Assembly (NCBI RefSeq): GCF_020544405.1
Contig: NZ_CP065410.1
Location: 186,001-250,000 of the forward strand
Length of the DNA stretch: 64,000 bases
Source: Pseudomonas sp. IAC-BECa141
GTDB lineage: Bacteria; Pseudomonadota; Gammaproteobacteria; Pseudomonadales; Pseudomonadaceae
Direction: 5' to 3'
Shown: piece after piece, positions 16,174 to 26,129 of the stretch
Layout: the number at the start of each line of letters is the position of its first letter
Numbering within the stretch: the stretch's first letter is position 1
Notes under the pieces: generated by a model
Databases searched by the model: none
The model's input: the letters and a program-made list of their open reading frames with translations, nothing else
Told to the model about the DNA's origin: nothing
Made by a program: the position numbers and the translations under genes

Positions 16174-18171
16174 ATGCCTTTGATTTCGCGTTTCATCCTT
16201 CTGCTGGGAGTGCTGCTGGTCAGCGCCTGCGCCCAGCAAGCCCCGGCCTTCGTGCCGCCGTCCGAGCGACCGGTGGCAGCCAGTGAAAAGCCCTGGCCGA
16301 AAAACCACGTGCTGGGCATCGCCTACCACGACGTCGAAGATCGTGACCCCGATCAGGCGGTGGTGGCGGTGCGCACCGAGCGCCTGCTCGAACAGCTCGC
16401 CTGGCTGCGGGAGAACAACTACAAACCGGTGACGGTCGATCAGATCATGGCCGCACGCAAGGGCGGGCCGGAACTGCCGCCCAAGGCGATCCTGCTCAGC
16501 TTCGACGACGGTTACTCAAGCTTCTACACCCGCGTGTTGCCGGTGTTGCGCGCCTATAACTGGCATGCGCTGCTGGCGCCGGTCGGCACCTGGATCGATA
16601 CGCCGCTGAACCAACCGGTGGACTTCGCCGGCACGCCGCGTGCGCGCTCGGACTTCCTGACCTGGGCTCAGGTGCGGGAAATCTCCCAATCGGGGCTGGT
16701 GGAAATCGCTGCTCACACCGACGCCAGCCACAAAGGCATCCTCGCCAACCCGCAGGGCAACATGCAGCCGGCGGCCGCGACCCGACGCTACGATCCGGTG
16801 AGCAAACGCTATGAATCCGAAGCGGACTTCCAGTCGCGCATGCGTACCGATGTGGCGGCCATCTCGGAAAAAATCCGCAAGGTCACCGGTAAGAAACCAA
16901 GGGTCTGGGTCTGGCCCTACGGTACAGCGGACGGCACTTCGCTGACGGTGGTCAGTGAGCAGGGCTACGAAATGGCCCTGACCCTCGATGACGGTCTCGA
17001 TGCTCTCGACAACCTGATGAGCGGTCCGCGCTTCCTGGTCGCCTCCGATCCTGACGGCGAGCATTTCGCCAACAGCATCGTCGCGGTGCAATCGGACTTC
17101 ACCATGCGTGTGGTGCACGTGGATCTGGACAACGTCTACGACCCGGATCCGGCGCAGCAGGAAATCAACCTTGGCAAACTTATCCAGCGCATGGCGGACA
17201 TGGGCGCCAACACCGTGTTCCTGCAAGCCTTCGCCGATCCGAAGGGCGACGGCCTGGTGCATTCGCTGTACTTCCCCAACCGTCATCTGCCGATGCGTGC
17301 CGACCTGTTCGATCGTGTCGCCTGGCAATTCCGCACCCGGGCTCATGTGAAGGTCTTTGCGTGGATGCCGGTGCTGAGTTTCGAACTGGATTCGAGGCTG
17401 CCACGGGTGACGCGCTGGGATCCGAAGACCGGCACGACGGCTGTCGACCCGGATCAATATAAACGCCTGTCGCCGTTCGATCCCGAGGTGCGGCGGATCA
17501 TCGGCGAGATCTACGAAGACGTGGCACGCCTGACTTCGGTCGACGGCATTCTCTACCACGACGACGCGGTGCTCTCGGACTTCGAAGACGCCGGCCCTCA
17601 GGCGCTCAAGGCCTATGCCGCCAACGGCTTGCCGGGCTCGATCGCCGCCCTGCGTGACGATCCGGCGGCGATGCAGCGCTGGACGCGGTTCAAGAGCCGC
17701 TACCTGATCGACTTCACCAATGAGCTGACCAACAGGGTGCGCGCGATTCGTGGCCCGCAAGTGCTCACCGCACGCAACATCTTCGCCGAGCCGATTCTCA
17801 ACCCCGAGAGCGAAGCGTGGTTCGCGCAGAACCTCGACGACTTCCTTGTGAGTTACGACTGGACGGCGCCGATGGCCATGCCGCTCATGGAAAAACAGAC
17901 CCATGCGCAATCCGGCCCGTGGCTCGAACAGCTGGTGGCGAAGATCAAACAGCGCCCCGGTGCGCTGGATCGCACGGTATTCGAACTGCAGGCCCGGGAC
18001 TGGACGAAAAAGGAACAGGCCGACATCGACGGTGCACGACTGGCCGACTGGATGGGCCGCCTCAAGCGTCAGGGCGCCACAAGTTTCGGCTACTACCCGG
18101 ACAACTTCCTCGAGAACCTGCCGGACCTGAAAACCGTGCGGCCTGCGCTCTCCAACAAATGGAACCCATGA
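16174..18171 (+). CDS. pgaB: PNAG N-deacetylase lipoprotein PgaB
   Basis: PgaB partially deacetylates PNAG in the periplasm, which is needed for export. A lipobox (LLVSACAQ) ends the signal. The N-terminal CE4 deacetylase domain has [10 protein letters not shown] (metal-binding Asp pair) and [13 protein letters not shown]. The C-terminal glycosidase-like domain begins near [16 protein letters not shown] and contains [16 protein letters not shown]. At 665 residues it matches E. coli PgaB (672). I chose ATG 16174 because GAAGAG lies seven bases upstream; a TTG at 16168 is less likely. It begins 12 bases after the pgaA stop and ends one base before the pgaC ATG. Confidence 0.93.
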   Translation: MPLISRFILLLGVLLVSACAQQAPAFVPPSERPVAASEKPWPKNHVLGIAYHDVEDRDPDQAVVAVRTERLLEQLAWLRENNYKPVTVDQIMAARKGGPELPPKAILLSFDDGYSSFYTRVLPVLRAYNWHALLAPVGTWIDTPLNQPVDFAGTPRARSDFLTWAQVREISQSGLVEIAAHTDASHKGILANPQGNMQPAAATRRYDPVSKRYESEADFQSRMRTDVAAISEKIRKVTGKKPRVWVWPYGTADGTSLTVVSEQGYEMALTLDDGLDALDNLMSGPRFLVASDPDGEHFANSIVAVQSDFTMRVVHVDLDNVYDPDPAQQEINLGKLIQRMADMGANTVFLQAFADPKGDGLVHSLYFPNRHLPMRADLFDRVAWQFRTRAHVKVFAWMPVLSFELDSRLPRVTRWDPKTGTTAVDPDQYKRLSPFDPEVRRIIGEIYEDVARLTSVDGILYHDDAVLSDFEDAGPQALKAYAANGLPGSIAALRDDPAAMQRWTRFKSRYLIDFTNELTNRVRAIRGPQVLTARNIFAEPILNPESEAWFAQNLDDFLVSYDWTAPMAMPLMEKQTHAQSGPWLEQLVAKIKQRPGALDRTVFELQARDWTKKEQADIDGARLADWMGRLKRQGATSFGYYPDNFLENLPDLKTVRPALSNKWNP

Positions 18172-18172
18172 C

Positions 18173-19528
18173 ATGCTGGATAGACTGCTGGCCCTGCTTG
18201 TTCTGGCGATCGTTCTCGGCGTTCCGCTGGGGCTGATCTTCCTGGTCACCGGGCAATTCCTGATGGACTTCGTGTTCTTCTACCCGCTGTTCATGTCCGG
18301 GTTGTGGATTTCCGGTGGCTTGTATTTCTGGCTGCACTGGGAGCGGCACTGGCCGTGGAAGGACGACACGCTGCCACCACCGCTGGCAGGCGAACCGCTG
18401 ATTTCGATCCTGATCCCTTGCTATAACGAGGGCGACAACGCCGCCGATACCATCCACGCGGCGCTGGCGCAGCATTACCCGAACATCGAAGTCATCGCGA
18501 TCAACGACGGCTCCAAGGACAACACCGCACAAGTGCTGGATGCGTTGGCCAAGGAAGACCCTCGGCTGCGGGTGCTGCACCTGGCGGAAAACCAGGGCAA
18601 GGCCGTGGCTCTGCGCATGGGCGCCATTGCTGCGCGCAGTGAATATCTGGTGTGCATCGACGGTGACGCGCTGCTGGCGCCGAACACCGCGGCTTATCTC
18701 GTCGCGCCGATGCTCGACAACGCGCGGCTGGGCGCGGTGACCGGCAACCCACGAATCCGCACGCGTTCGACGCTGGTCGGGCGGGTTCAGGTCGGCGAGT
18801 TCTCGTCGATCATCGGGCTGATCAAGCGCACCCAGCGGGTGTTCGGGCGGATTTTCACCGTCTCGGGTGTGATCGTCGCGTTCCGCCGTACCGCGCTGAA
18901 CCGGGTCGGCTACTGGAGCCCGGACATGATCACCGAAGACATCGACATCAGCTGGAAGCTGCAACTGGACCACTGGAGCATCTTCTACGAGCCCCGTGCC
19001 CTGTGCTGGATCCTGATGCCGGAAACCCTGCGCGGTCTGTGGAAACAGCGTCTGCGCTGGGCCCAGGGCGGCGCCGAAGTGCTGTTCAAGAACATTCGCG
19101 GGATCTGGCAGTACCGTCACCGTTACCTTTGGCCGCTGCTGTTCGAATACTGCCTGTCCACCGGTTGGGCGTTCACCTTCCTGTTGTCGGTGATCTTCTG
19201 GGCCGTCGGCAAGTTCGTGGTCATGCCCGAGGCGATTGCGGTGCATCACCTGATGCCTCCGGCGTTTACCGGTTTGCTGCTGGCGTTTGTCTGCCTGGTG
19301 CAGTTCGCGGTCAGCATCATCATTGACCGTCGCTACGAGCCGGGCCTGGGCAAGACGATGTTCTGGGTGGTGTGGTACCCGATCGCGTTCTGGTTCGTCA
19401 GCCTGCTGACCACGCTGGTCAGTTTCCCCAAGGTATTGTTCGGTCAACACCAGAAGCGTGCGCGCTGGGTCAGTCCCGACCGGGGTATCAAACCGATCGG
19501 GGACGATGAAGAGGAGGTTATCAAATGA
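18173..19528 (+). CDS. pgaC: Poly-N-acetylglucosamine synthase PgaC
   Basis: PgaC is the processive family 2 glycosyltransferase that polymerises UDP-GlcNAc. The 451-residue protein has two N-terminal helices, the GT2 domain with [10 protein letters not shown], the DxD-type CIDGDA, the TEDIDISWK acceptor motif and QRLRWAQGG (QxxRW), then three C-terminal helices. All catalytic residues are present. The start is one base after the pgaB stop and its stop overlaps the pgaD ATG, so synthase and PgaD are made together. In other bacteria PgaCD is activated allosterically by cyclic di-GMP; this window encodes several c-di-GMP enzymes. Confidence 0.95.
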   Translation: MLDRLLALLVLAIVLGVPLGLIFLVTGQFLMDFVFFYPLFMSGLWISGGLYFWLHWERHWPWKDDTLPPPLAGEPLISILIPCYNEGDNAADTIHAALAQHYPNIEVIAINDGSKDNTAQVLDALAKEDPRLRVLHLAENQGKAVALRMGAIAARSEYLVCIDGDALLAPNTAAYLVAPMLDNARLGAVTGNPRIRTRSTLVGRVQVGEFSSIIGLIKRTQRVFGRIFTVSGVIVAFRRTALNRVGYWSPDMITEDIDISWKLQLDHWSIFYEPRALCWILMPETLRGLWKQRLRWAQGGAEVLFKNIRGIWQYRHRYLWPLLFEYCLSTGWAFTFLLSVIFWAVGKFVVMPEAIAVHHLMPPAFTGLLLAFVCLVQFAVSIIIDRRYEPGLGKTMFWVVWYPIAFWFVSLLTTLVSFPKVLFGQHQKRARWVSPDRGIKPIGDDEEEVIK

Positions 19529-20058
19529 AAATCATCCGGACCCGCCAACGGCCGTTTCTGGTGGTGGTCGATGCGTTCTTCACGGTGCTGGCCTGGGTCG
19601 GCCTGCTGTATCTGCTGGTGCGCGGCCTGTGGCCGTTGATCGAGACCCACGAAGGCGGGCCGCGCATCGACCATTCGGCGTTCGAAGCCCTCGGCACTTT
19701 GCAGATTTACCTGTGGGTGGCGTTGGTCAACGCGGTGATCCTGATCGGCTGGGCGCGTTATCAACAACGCAAGAGCCGAAGCTTCGCCCAGCGTCGCCTG
19801 CCGCCCCCGGTGGTCGACGATGAGGCGCTGAGCCGCAGCTTCAAACTGTGCGACGACCGCTTTCAGAAACTGCGCGGGCCGGGCGTCATGACCATCCACA
19901 ACGATCAGGACGGCGACGTCAGCCATGTCGTGCCGCATTTGTGGCCGGTCCAACCTGAAGAATTGCCGCCGCCGCTGGCGCCACTGGAGCACCCTCGGGT
20001 GATCTTTCTGCACGCCGAGGACGATGACAACCGCGAGCCGTTGAACCGGATCACCTGA
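19525..20058 (+). CDS. pgaD: PNAG synthase accessory subunit PgaD
   Basis: PgaD is the small inner-membrane partner of PgaC, and the pair forms the c-di-GMP binding site. The 177-residue protein has two membrane helices ([21 protein letters not shown] and [21 protein letters not shown]) followed by a basic stretch and a cytoplasmic tail that is longer than in E. coli (137 residues). It begins with an ATGA overlap on pgaC and ends with an eight-base overlap on the convergent Rieske-FAD gene. Confidence 0.88.
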   Translation: MKIIRTRQRPFLVVVDAFFTVLAWVGLLYLLVRGLWPLIETHEGGPRIDHSAFEALGTLQIYLWVALVNAVILIGWARYQQRKSRSFAQRRLPPPVVDDEALSRSFKLCDDRFQKLRGPGVMTIHNDQDGDVSHVVPHLWPVQPEELPPPLAPLEHPRVIFLHAEDDDNREPLNRIT

Positions 20059-21580
20059 CGGCGCGAATCAGCCGCCAGGCCTCCTCCATCGACAGCGGTT
20101 GCTTCATGCGTTCGGCCAGCAGCGCCATCGACCTTTCCTCTTCGCAGGCCACCGCTGCCACCACGACACCCTTGCACCCGAACAGTCCGATAAACGGCGG
20201 CTGTTCGGGTTCGCCGATAAATTCGACCGCATCCCACGCCTCGGCGTGACCGAGATAGTCGTAGTTGCGGCCGAAATGCCAGGTCCAGAAATACGGCACG
20301 TCGAGGTAATGTTCATCGCCACCGAGCAGATTGGCAGCGGCGATCCGCGCGTGCTGCTGGGCCAGGCGCCAGTGCTCGATGCGTTGTGGCTGGCCGTTCA
20401 GCGGGAAGGTGGCGATATCGCCAATGGCCCACAGACCTTCGGTGACGCGCAGGCTGCCATCGACCAACAGCGATTGATCGTCCTCGCGCGGCAGGTCGCC
20501 GAATGCTTCGGTGGCCGGATGTACGCCGATTCCCGCTAACACCAGATCCGCCGACAGGCGCAGGCCATTGTCGAGCAACACTGCCTCGACCTTACCGTCG
20601 CCGGTGATTTCCATGGCTTCGTGATCGGTGATGAATTTCACGCCGTTTTCTTCATGCAGCGCACGGATCGCCTTGCCGACGGCTTCACCGAACTGCGCCG
20701 CGAAGGGAATCGCGTGCCGCGCGAGTACCGTCACCTCGAGCCCGTGCTGGCGCAGGGCCGAGGCGCATTCGAGTGCAATGAAGCTGTCACCGATGATGAC
20801 GGCACGCTGGCCGGGTTGGGCGGCGTCCATGATGGATTGCGCCTGGGCTTTGGAGCGCAGGACAAACACCTGGGGCAGGTCGGCGCCGGGCAGTTTCAGC
20901 GCGTTGGGCGTTGCGCCGGTGGCCAGCACCGCCGCGCTGTAATTCATTGTGCGGCCATCGCTCAGGTGAAGGGTCCGGGTATCGGCATCGAGCCCGCTGA
21001 CCTCGCCCGAAACCCGATTGATGTGTTGCTCGCGGTAAAAGTCGTCATCGCGCAGGGGCGGGGTTTCCGGCGCCGGCATTTCCCCGGACAGCACGAATTT
21101 GCTCAACACCGTTCGGTCGTAGCCGGCGTCCGGCTCGCAGTCGATCAGCACGATCCGCCCGCCGAAGCCTTTCTCGCGCAGCGCGGCGGCGCAGGCCGTT
21201 CCGCCGGCACCGGCGCCGACAATGACAAAGGTGCGTGGATCGTCCTGCGGCGGAGTGTGCGGATCCGGCAACGGCTGGTCATCGACCCACACCTCGTCGC
21301 CGCGCAGTTCCAGCGGATAGCGCTTGAGGCTGTCCAGCGCCGGAGGTTCGCACAAGGCGCCGTCTTCGGCGCGAAAGGCTGCCTTGTGCCACGGGCAGAT
21401 CAGCCGGCCGTGACACAACGCACCTTCCGCCAGCGGCGCGCCGGCATGCGGGCATTCCCCCTGAAAGGCGCGCAACTGGCCGGCGGCGCGCAGCAGGACG
21501 ATCTTGCAGTCGCCGATCTGCACCTCCAGCCCACGGTCTTCAGGCACATCGGCGAATCGGGCGACACGGTGCAGGGTCAT
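20051..21580 (-). CDS. Rieske-domain FAD/NAD(P)-dependent oxidoreductase (AIF-like)
   Basis: The N-terminal 100 residues form a Rieske [2Fe-2S] domain (CPHAGAPL and CPWHKAAF). The rest is a pyridine-nucleotide disulfide oxidoreductase fold with the FAD motif VIVGAGAGGTACAAAL, a second Rossmann motif (VIIGDSFIALECASAL) and the GD motif LWAIGDIATFP. This resembles AIFL/AIFM3-type proteins and ferredoxin reductases. I chose ATG 21580 (MTLHRVARF) because GAGGAG lies just upstream; longer starts lack a site. The 509-residue length fits. It is divergent from the YbhB gene and convergent with pgaD. The substrate is unknown. Confidence 0.85.
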   Translation of the reverse strand: MTLHRVARFADVPEDRGLEVQIGDCKIVLLRAAGQLRAFQGECPHAGAPLAEGALCHGRLICPWHKAAFRAEDGALCEPPALDSLKRYPLELRGDEVWVDDQPLPDPHTPPQDDPRTFVIVGAGAGGTACAAALREKGFGGRIVLIDCEPDAGYDRTVLSKFVLSGEMPAPETPPLRDDDFYREQHINRVSGEVSGLDADTRTLHLSDGRTMNYSAAVLATGATPNALKLPGADLPQVFVLRSKAQAQSIMDAAQPGQRAVIIGDSFIALECASALRQHGLEVTVLARHAIPFAAQFGEAVGKAIRALHEENGVKFITDHEAMEITGDGKVEAVLLDNGLRLSADLVLAGIGVHPATEAFGDLPREDDQSLLVDGSLRVTEGLWAIGDIATFPLNGQPQRIEHWRLAQQHARIAAANLLGGDEHYLDVPYFWTWHFGRNYDYLGHAEAWDAVEFIGEPEQPPFIGLFGCKGVVVAAVACEEERSMALLAERMKQPLSMEEAWRLIRAVR

Positions 21581-21719
21581 GTTCGTGCTCCTCACAGGCA
21601 TTTCTCTTACGAGTTTGGGCCGCATTGCGAGGTTCAGCCATTTCCTACTGCCACGGCACGAACGGTACGGCTATAGTTTGCAGGCCGACGAAGGCCCAAC
21701 TGCACAAGGTGCTCCCGGA

Positions 21720-22280
21720 ATGACCCGATTGACCTCTCTCAACCCTTGGCTGGCGGCCGTTGCCGTCGCCCTTTGCGTGCAGTTTCCGGCGCAGGCCCAG
21801 GAGCGTTTCACCCTCAGCATTCCCGGTGTGTCGGATAACCGTCTGTTCACCTCGGCGGCGGCCAGCGATGCGGCCGGCTGCGGCGGCAAGAACCAGTCAC
21901 CGGCCCTGAGCTGGAACGCAGGCCCCAGCGGAACCCTGAGCTACGCGATCGTCATGCACGATCCGGACGGCCAGAAAGGCGCGGGCGTCGATCACTGGAT
22001 TCACTACGGGATCAAGGCCACGACCCGGCAGATTCCGGCCGGTGTCGGCGCAAAATCGGCCCTTGAAGGCTTCGGTGGCACCAACAGCAAAGGCACCACC
22101 AGCTACATCGGCCCATGCCCACCGGTTGGCGACAGCGCGCACCACTACATCATTCAGATCTACGCCCTCGATCTGGCCCCGGACGCCTTGCCCGCCGGTC
22201 TGACCCGTGCCCAGCTGATGGAAAAAATCAAAGGCCACGTGCTGCGCAACAGCAGTGTGGTGCGGCGTTATCACCGCTGA
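21720..22280 (+). CDS. YbhB/YbcL family Raf kinase inhibitor-like protein, secreted
   Basis: The 186-residue protein has a signal peptide (WLAAVAVALCVQFPAQAQE) and a PEBP-like domain: SPALSWNAGPSGTLSYAIVM, HDPDGQ, DHWIHYGIKA and a YIGPCPPVGDSAHHY segment that corresponds to the family's GPxPP-x-G-x-HHY. Bacterial members bind small anionic ligands; no firm function is known. ATG 21720 follows ggtgctcccgga, a weak ribosome site, but it places the signal peptide correctly. Confidence 0.88.
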   Translation: MTRLTSLNPWLAAVAVALCVQFPAQAQERFTLSIPGVSDNRLFTSAAASDAAGCGGKNQSPALSWNAGPSGTLSYAIVMHDPDGQKGAGVDHWIHYGIKATTRQIPAGVGAKSALEGFGGTNSKGTTSYIGPCPPVGDSAHHYIIQIYALDLAPDALPAGLTRAQLMEKIKGHVLRNSSVVRRYHR

Positions 22281-22367
22281 AAATTTTTCGGTGAGGTTTA
22301 ACCCGTACTGAAAGGGCTGCCCGTCTCAGGGGATGAATGGATCAATTCTTCCCCGAGGTCAGCCCCC

Positions 22368-24059
22368 ATGTCCCTTCCTTCCACGCTTCTGCGCCCTCTT
22401 GCTGCCAGTGTGTTGCTGGTGGTTGCCGGTTGCGGCGTTTCCTCCAGCCCGGAAACCACCGTTGTGCCACCTCCGGCGCAGACCGAACTGAAATCTTCCG
22501 CGCAGCCCGAAGCGATCATGGCCGACAGCTCGATGGCCAAGCGCAGTGTCCTGGCGGCGCCGATCGCCCGTTTTGCACCAATGCCGGCCGGTGAAAGTTA
22601 TCCACAGGGTTATCGCGACGAACAGCGCGAGCAGTACGCCAATCTGGCCGACAACCCGATCCACAGCGTCGCCGAAACCCCGGTCTCGACCTTCAGTGCC
22701 GACGTCGACACCGGCGCCTACGCCAACGTGCGGCGGTTGCTCAATCAGGGTCGACTGCCGCCGGAGGGCGCGGTGCGGCTGGAAGAGATGGTCAATTACT
22801 TTCCCTACGACTATGCGCTGCCGAGCGATGGCTCGCCCTTTGGCGTGACCACCGAACTGGCTGCTTCACCGTGGAATCCGCACACCCGCTTGCTGCGCAT
22901 CGGCATCAAGGCGTCCGACCGCGCCGTGGCGGAACTGGCGCCAGCGAACCTGGTGTTTCTGGTGGATGTGTCCGGCTCGATGGACCGCCGCGAAGGCTTG
23001 CCGCTGGTCAAAAGCACCCTGAAATTGCTGGTCGATCAATTGCGCGAGCAGGATCGGGTGTCGCTGGTGGTGTATGCCGGCGAATCCAGAGTGGTGCTGG
23101 AGCCGACTTCCGGACGGGAAAAGGCGAAAATTCGCGCAGCCATCGAGCAATTGACTGCCGGCGGCTCGACCGCCGGCGCTTCAGGCATTGAGCGGGCTTA
23201 TCAGATGGCGCAGCAGGCGTTCATCCCCAAAGGCATCAACCGCATCCTGTTGGCCACCGACGGTGACTTCAATGTCGGCATCAGCGACTTCGACAGCCTG
23301 AAACAAATGGCTGTGGATAAACGCAAGACCGGAATTTCCCTGACCACCCTGGGTTTCGGTGTGGATAACTACAATGAGCACCTGATGGAACAACTGGCCG
23401 ATGCCGGTGACGGCAACTACGCCTACATCGACAACCTGCGTGAAGCGCGCAAGGTGCTGGTGGATCAACTCGGTTCGACCCTCGCCGTGGTGGCGAAAAA
23501 CGTCAAGTTGCAGGTCGAGTTCAACCCGGCGCAGGTCAGCGAATACCGGCTGCTCGGCTACGAAAACCGCGCGCTGAAGCGTGAGGATTTCAGCAACGAC
23601 AAGGTCGATGCCGGCGAAGTCGGTGCAGGCCATACGGTGACGGCGTTGTATGAAATTGTCCCGACAGGCGAGAAGGGCTGGCTGGAGCCGCTGCGCTACG
23701 GAAAAACCGATGCAGTGGTTTCCGAGAAGAAAGGAGAATTGGCAATGCTGCGTGTGCGATATCAAAAGCCTGAGGGTGGGAAAAGTCTGCTGATCGAGCG
23801 GCCGATTGCCAGTCAGGTTGCGCCGGCCAGTGAGGACCTGCGTTTCGCCGCCGCCGTCGCCGCGTTTTCCCAGCAACTCAAGGACGGCCGCTACACCGGT
23901 GATTTCAGCCTCAAGGACACCGAAGCCCTGGCCCGAGGTGCCCGTGGCGATGACCGCTTCGGTCTGCGCAACGAGTTCGTGCAACTGGTGGAACTGGCGC
24001 AGAGCCTGCGTACGTCCACCGCCTCCATCGGAATGTCCACTGAGCGACGGATTGAATAG
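22368..24059 (+). CDS. VWA-domain lipoprotein (YfbK-like, DUF3520)
   Basis: The 563-residue protein has a lipobox (LLVVAGC, Cys22), a low-complexity linker, then a conserved N-terminal region (TFSADVDTGAYANVRRLLNQG). A von Willebrand factor A domain follows, with an intact MIDAS start DVSGSM (about 204-209) and TDGDFNVGIS. The C-terminal half (YRLLGYENRALKREDF) matches the YfbK-type domain. VWA proteins bind partners through a metal ion. It is the first gene of a unit with an ECF sigma factor and a membrane protein, whose stop and start overlap. It may be the envelope effector or sensor of that unit. Confidence 0.88.
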   Translation: MSLPSTLLRPLAASVLLVVAGCGVSSSPETTVVPPPAQTELKSSAQPEAIMADSSMAKRSVLAAPIARFAPMPAGESYPQGYRDEQREQYANLADNPIHSVAETPVSTFSADVDTGAYANVRRLLNQGRLPPEGAVRLEEMVNYFPYDYALPSDGSPFGVTTELAASPWNPHTRLLRIGIKASDRAVAELAPANLVFLVDVSGSMDRREGLPLVKSTLKLLVDQLREQDRVSLVVYAGESRVVLEPTSGREKAKIRAAIEQLTAGGSTAGASGIERAYQMAQQAFIPKGINRILLATDGDFNVGISDFDSLKQMAVDKRKTGISLTTLGFGVDNYNEHLMEQLADAGDGNYAYIDNLREARKVLVDQLGSTLAVVAKNVKLQVEFNPAQVSEYRLLGYENRALKREDFSNDKVDAGEVGAGHTVTALYEIVPTGEKGWLEPLRYGKTDAVVSEKKGELAMLRVRYQKPEGGKSLLIERPIASQVAPASEDLRFAAAVAAFSQQLKDGRYTGDFSLKDTEALARGARGDDRFGLRNEFVQLVELAQSLRTSTASIGMSTERRIE

Positions 24060-24670
24060 TGAGCCGCCTCAAAGGCTTCATCACACAGCTGTTTGCTTCT
24101 GCAGACAGCCTTGAGACCAGCAGCGACGAATCGCTGCTGGCCCGTTATCGCGAGGGTGACAATAAGGCGTTCGAGATCCTGTACGCCCGTCATCGCCAGA
24201 GCCTTTACCGGTTTCTGCTCGGGTTGAGCGGCAAACCGGAACTGGCTGACGAGGTGTTCCAGGAGACCTGGCTGAGCCTGATCCGCAGCACCAGTCAGCT
24301 ACAAGGCCGGGCGACCTTTCGTACGTGGTTGTTCCAGATTGCCCGCAATCGCCTGATCGATCACTGGCGCAAACACGGGGCCCGGCAACCGCTGCATGAC
24401 AGTTACGACGAGCAAACCCACGCCATCAGCGACGACGACTCCGATCCCGAACAGCTGCTCAATCTCAGCCGCGACAGCAAGCGCCTGGAAAGCGCCCTGC
24501 AAACCTTGCCCGCCGACCAGCGCGAAGTGTTCCTGCTGCGCGCCCACGGCGACCTCGACCTGGCGCAAATCGCCAGCCTCACCGAAACACCGCTGGAAAC
24601 CGTCAAGAGCCGTTTGCGCTACGCCCAGCAAAAACTGCGTCGGCTGCTGGCCGAGGAGGTACTGACATGA
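24059..24670 (+). CDS. ECF-type RNA polymerase sigma factor
   Basis: The 203-residue protein has sigma region 2 (LYARHRQSLYRFLLGLSGKP, ADEVFQETWLSLI, FRTWLFQIARNRLIDHWRKH) and region 4 (LQTLPADQREVFLLRAHGD, LAQIASLTETPLETVKSRL). The start is GTG 24059, sharing one base with the VWA stop, and the stop overlaps the next gene (ATGA). The tight coupling suggests this sigma factor controls, or is controlled with, the VWA protein. The following membrane protein is the likely anti-sigma. Confidence 0.9.
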   Translation: MSRLKGFITQLFASADSLETSSDESLLARYREGDNKAFEILYARHRQSLYRFLLGLSGKPELADEVFQETWLSLIRSTSQLQGRATFRTWLFQIARNRLIDHWRKHGARQPLHDSYDEQTHAISDDDSDPEQLLNLSRDSKRLESALQTLPADQREVFLLRAHGDLDLAQIASLTETPLETVKSRLRYAQQKLRRLLAEEVLT

Positions 24671-25269
24671 CGGACGCCCGCCCGACCCCCGAAGAGCAAG
24701 TGCTCAAGCACGTGCGTGAACAGCACAACGCCGAGCCGCCGGCGCATCTCGATGCGCTGATCCTCAACGCCGCCCGCCGTGAAACCCCGATGCCACGGCA
24801 GAGCCTGTGGCAACGCTGGCTCAAGGCCTGCCAGACACCGCGCTATCAGGTGGCTTTTGCCAGTCTGGTCGGCATCGCGCTGATGCTGTCGCTGGTGCAA
24901 CGCACGCCGGAGCCCGTGGCTCAATACGATTTCGCCCCCGCCGCGAAACCGGCTGCGCCTGTGGCCCGCCAGGAGGCCCGATCATTGTCGGCGCCCGCCG
25001 GCGCGCTTTCTGCGCCAGCTCCCGCGCCAATGGCGGAAATGGCTGCACCGATGCAGAGCGAATCGATCAGCGCCGACACGGCGGACGAAGCCAAGGTCGG
25101 CAAGCGCGCCGCTGCCCCGGTCAACGGTCTCGACGAGCAGCTGCGTGAAGTCTTGCGCCTGCGCGAGTCCGGCCAGTCGCAAGCGGCCGACACCCTGTTC
25201 AACCACCTGCACAAGCGCTACCCGAACGTGAATCTCGACCTGCGACTGGAAAAAATCCGCAAGAACTGA
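24667..25269 (+). CDS. Membrane-anchored protein, probable anti-sigma factor partner
   Basis: This 200-residue protein starts with an ATGA overlap on the sigma gene. It has a cytoplasmic N-terminus (EEQVLKHVREQHNAEPPAHL and DALILNAARRE), one membrane helix (YQVAFASLVGIALMLSLV), an Ala/Pro-rich periplasmic linker, and a C-terminal helical segment (LDEQLREVLRLRESGQSQAA, HLHKRYPNVNLDLRL). Position and single-helix topology fit an anti-sigma factor, but I see no zinc-finger motif (HxxxCxxC), so the role is inferred from context only. Confidence 0.65.
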   Translation: MTDARPTPEEQVLKHVREQHNAEPPAHLDALILNAARRETPMPRQSLWQRWLKACQTPRYQVAFASLVGIALMLSLVQRTPEPVAQYDFAPAAKPAAPVARQEARSLSAPAGALSAPAPAPMAEMAAPMQSESISADTADEAKVGKRAAAPVNGLDEQLREVLRLRESGQSQAADTLFNHLHKRYPNVNLDLRLEKIRKN

Positions 25270-25349
25270 CCGTATCAGTCATCCGCCATTTGGCATTGAC
25301 CCGCAAAAACGCGCACTATCGGGTCATTGCCGATGCGCTGGAGGATGCC

Positions 25350-25559
25350 GTGGCCCAAAAAATCGACCGCATCGCCCAAATGCTCAACTGCCCGGTGAAG
25401 GGTGAGGAACTGCGGCGGGCAGTGACGGAGAGTCGCAAGGAGTTTCTTCTGGCCAAACAGGCCGAAGAGAATCTGGAGGAAGACGTTCTCGATGATGACT
25501 TGATCGAGGACGAAGAAGACGATGATGAATATGACGAGTTTGACTGGACGACGGAGTGA
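25350..25559 (+). CDS. Small acidic hypothetical protein
   Basis: The 69-residue protein starts at GTG 25350, supported by GGAGG five bases upstream. Its N-terminal half is helical (KIDRIAQMLN... ESRKEFLLAKQAEENLEE) and its C-terminal third is almost all Asp and Glu (DDDLIEDEEDDDEYDEFDW). I know no function. The acidic tail could mimic nucleic acid or bind a basic partner. It shares its 3' terminator with the convergent tRNA gene. Confidence 0.6.
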   Translation: MAQKIDRIAQMLNCPVKGEELRRAVTESRKEFLLAKQAEENLEEDVLDDDLIEDEEDDDEYDEFDWTTE

Positions 25560-25581
25560 GTCGCCGGTCGGCAGGCACAAA

Positions 25582-25613
25582 AAAGCCCCGGACCATCACA
25601 GTCCGGGGCTTTC
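25582..25613. terminator. Bidirectional rho-independent terminator
   Basis: AAAGCCCCGGAC and GTCCGGGGCTTT form a twelve-base stem. A T-rich run follows on the plus strand, and the A6 on its left gives a T6 tail on the minus strand. It therefore ends both the acidic-protein gene and the tRNA-Arg transcript. Confidence 0.85.
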
Positions 25614-25626
25614 TCGTTTAAATCAA

Positions 25627-25703
25627 TGGCGCACCAGGCGGGATTCGAACCCACGACCCCTGCCTTCGGAGGGCAGTACTCTATCCAGCTGAGCTACTGG
25701 TGC
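25627..25703 (-). tRNA. tRNA-Arg (anticodon CCG)
   Basis: Read on the minus strand from 25703 to 25627 this 77-base gene folds as a cloverleaf. The acceptor GCACCAG pairs with CTGGTGC, the D-loop contains AGCTCAGCTGGAT, the anticodon stem CTGCC/GGCAG surrounds CTCCGAA with anticodon CCG, and the T-loop is GGTTCGAATCC. The CCA end is encoded. CCG reads CGG arginine codons. Confidence 0.95.
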
Positions 25704-25901
25704 AGCGGGCGACATCATACCTAGGTCGGCTCGGGGCGTCCATGCCGGTTTTTGCCGGGTCATTGTCAGTGTTTGTGTCGGTGCAGGGCGCATTCCAAAA
25801 GGCTGTAACGTCCTGCAAAACGCTCTCGTGGCAGTTTGGCGCAGCTGTTCTATTGTTTTCCTGCGGCGGGTTCCTCGATCGCCTTATTCAGGGAGAAAAG
25901 C

Positions 25902-26129
25902 ATGAGCGTCGTCAATCCTCAAATCACCGACTCTGTCACCCAATCGACCGTGCAGGTCGTCGGTTCTGCACCGGCCACGGCCATTGCTACGCTGACTCAG
26001 GTCAGCAGTCATGCGGTCAGTCTGGCGTTGCAGAACGCGGTCAGTCATCAGCAGGCGCTGAACATCATCGGCAACGCCACCGTGGCGGCGGCCGTGCAGC
26101 AGATTCTGGCGGTGGGAGGGCGATCCTGA
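25902..26129 (+). CDS. RebB family R-body protein (short)
   Basis: R-body proteins assemble into coiled ribbons that unroll and pierce membranes; in Caedibacter they carry the killer trait. This 75-residue protein matches the RebB pattern: NPQITDSVTQSTVQVVGSAP, then ATAIATLTQVSSHAVSLALQ and NAVSHQQALNIIGNAT. ATG 25902 follows AGGGAG. It shares one base with the next gene (TGATG), and a second, longer RebB-like gene lies 580 bases further on. It lacks the C-terminal extension of the longer copy, so the two may be different subunits of one ribbon. Confidence 0.75.
   Translation: MSVVNPQITDSVTQSTVQVVGSAPATAIATLTQVSSHAVSLALQNAVSHQQALNIIGNATVAAAVQQILAVGGRS

Noticed and set aside
14329..16329. Long minus-strand frame opposite pgaA
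   Set aside because: Antisense shadow of a biased GC-rich gene with no start signal. The plus-strand protein has full PgaA architecture.
25627..25703. tRNA-Arg as the integration site of the R-body cluster
   Set aside because: The cluster lies on the 5' side of the tRNA gene, while integration normally uses the 3' end. No repeated tRNA 3' fragment or integrase is present.
25830..25850. Sigma54-like box (TGGCAG...GCAG) before the rebB genes
   Set aside because: The GG and GC elements are separated by nine rather than ten bases and the -12 element is poor.
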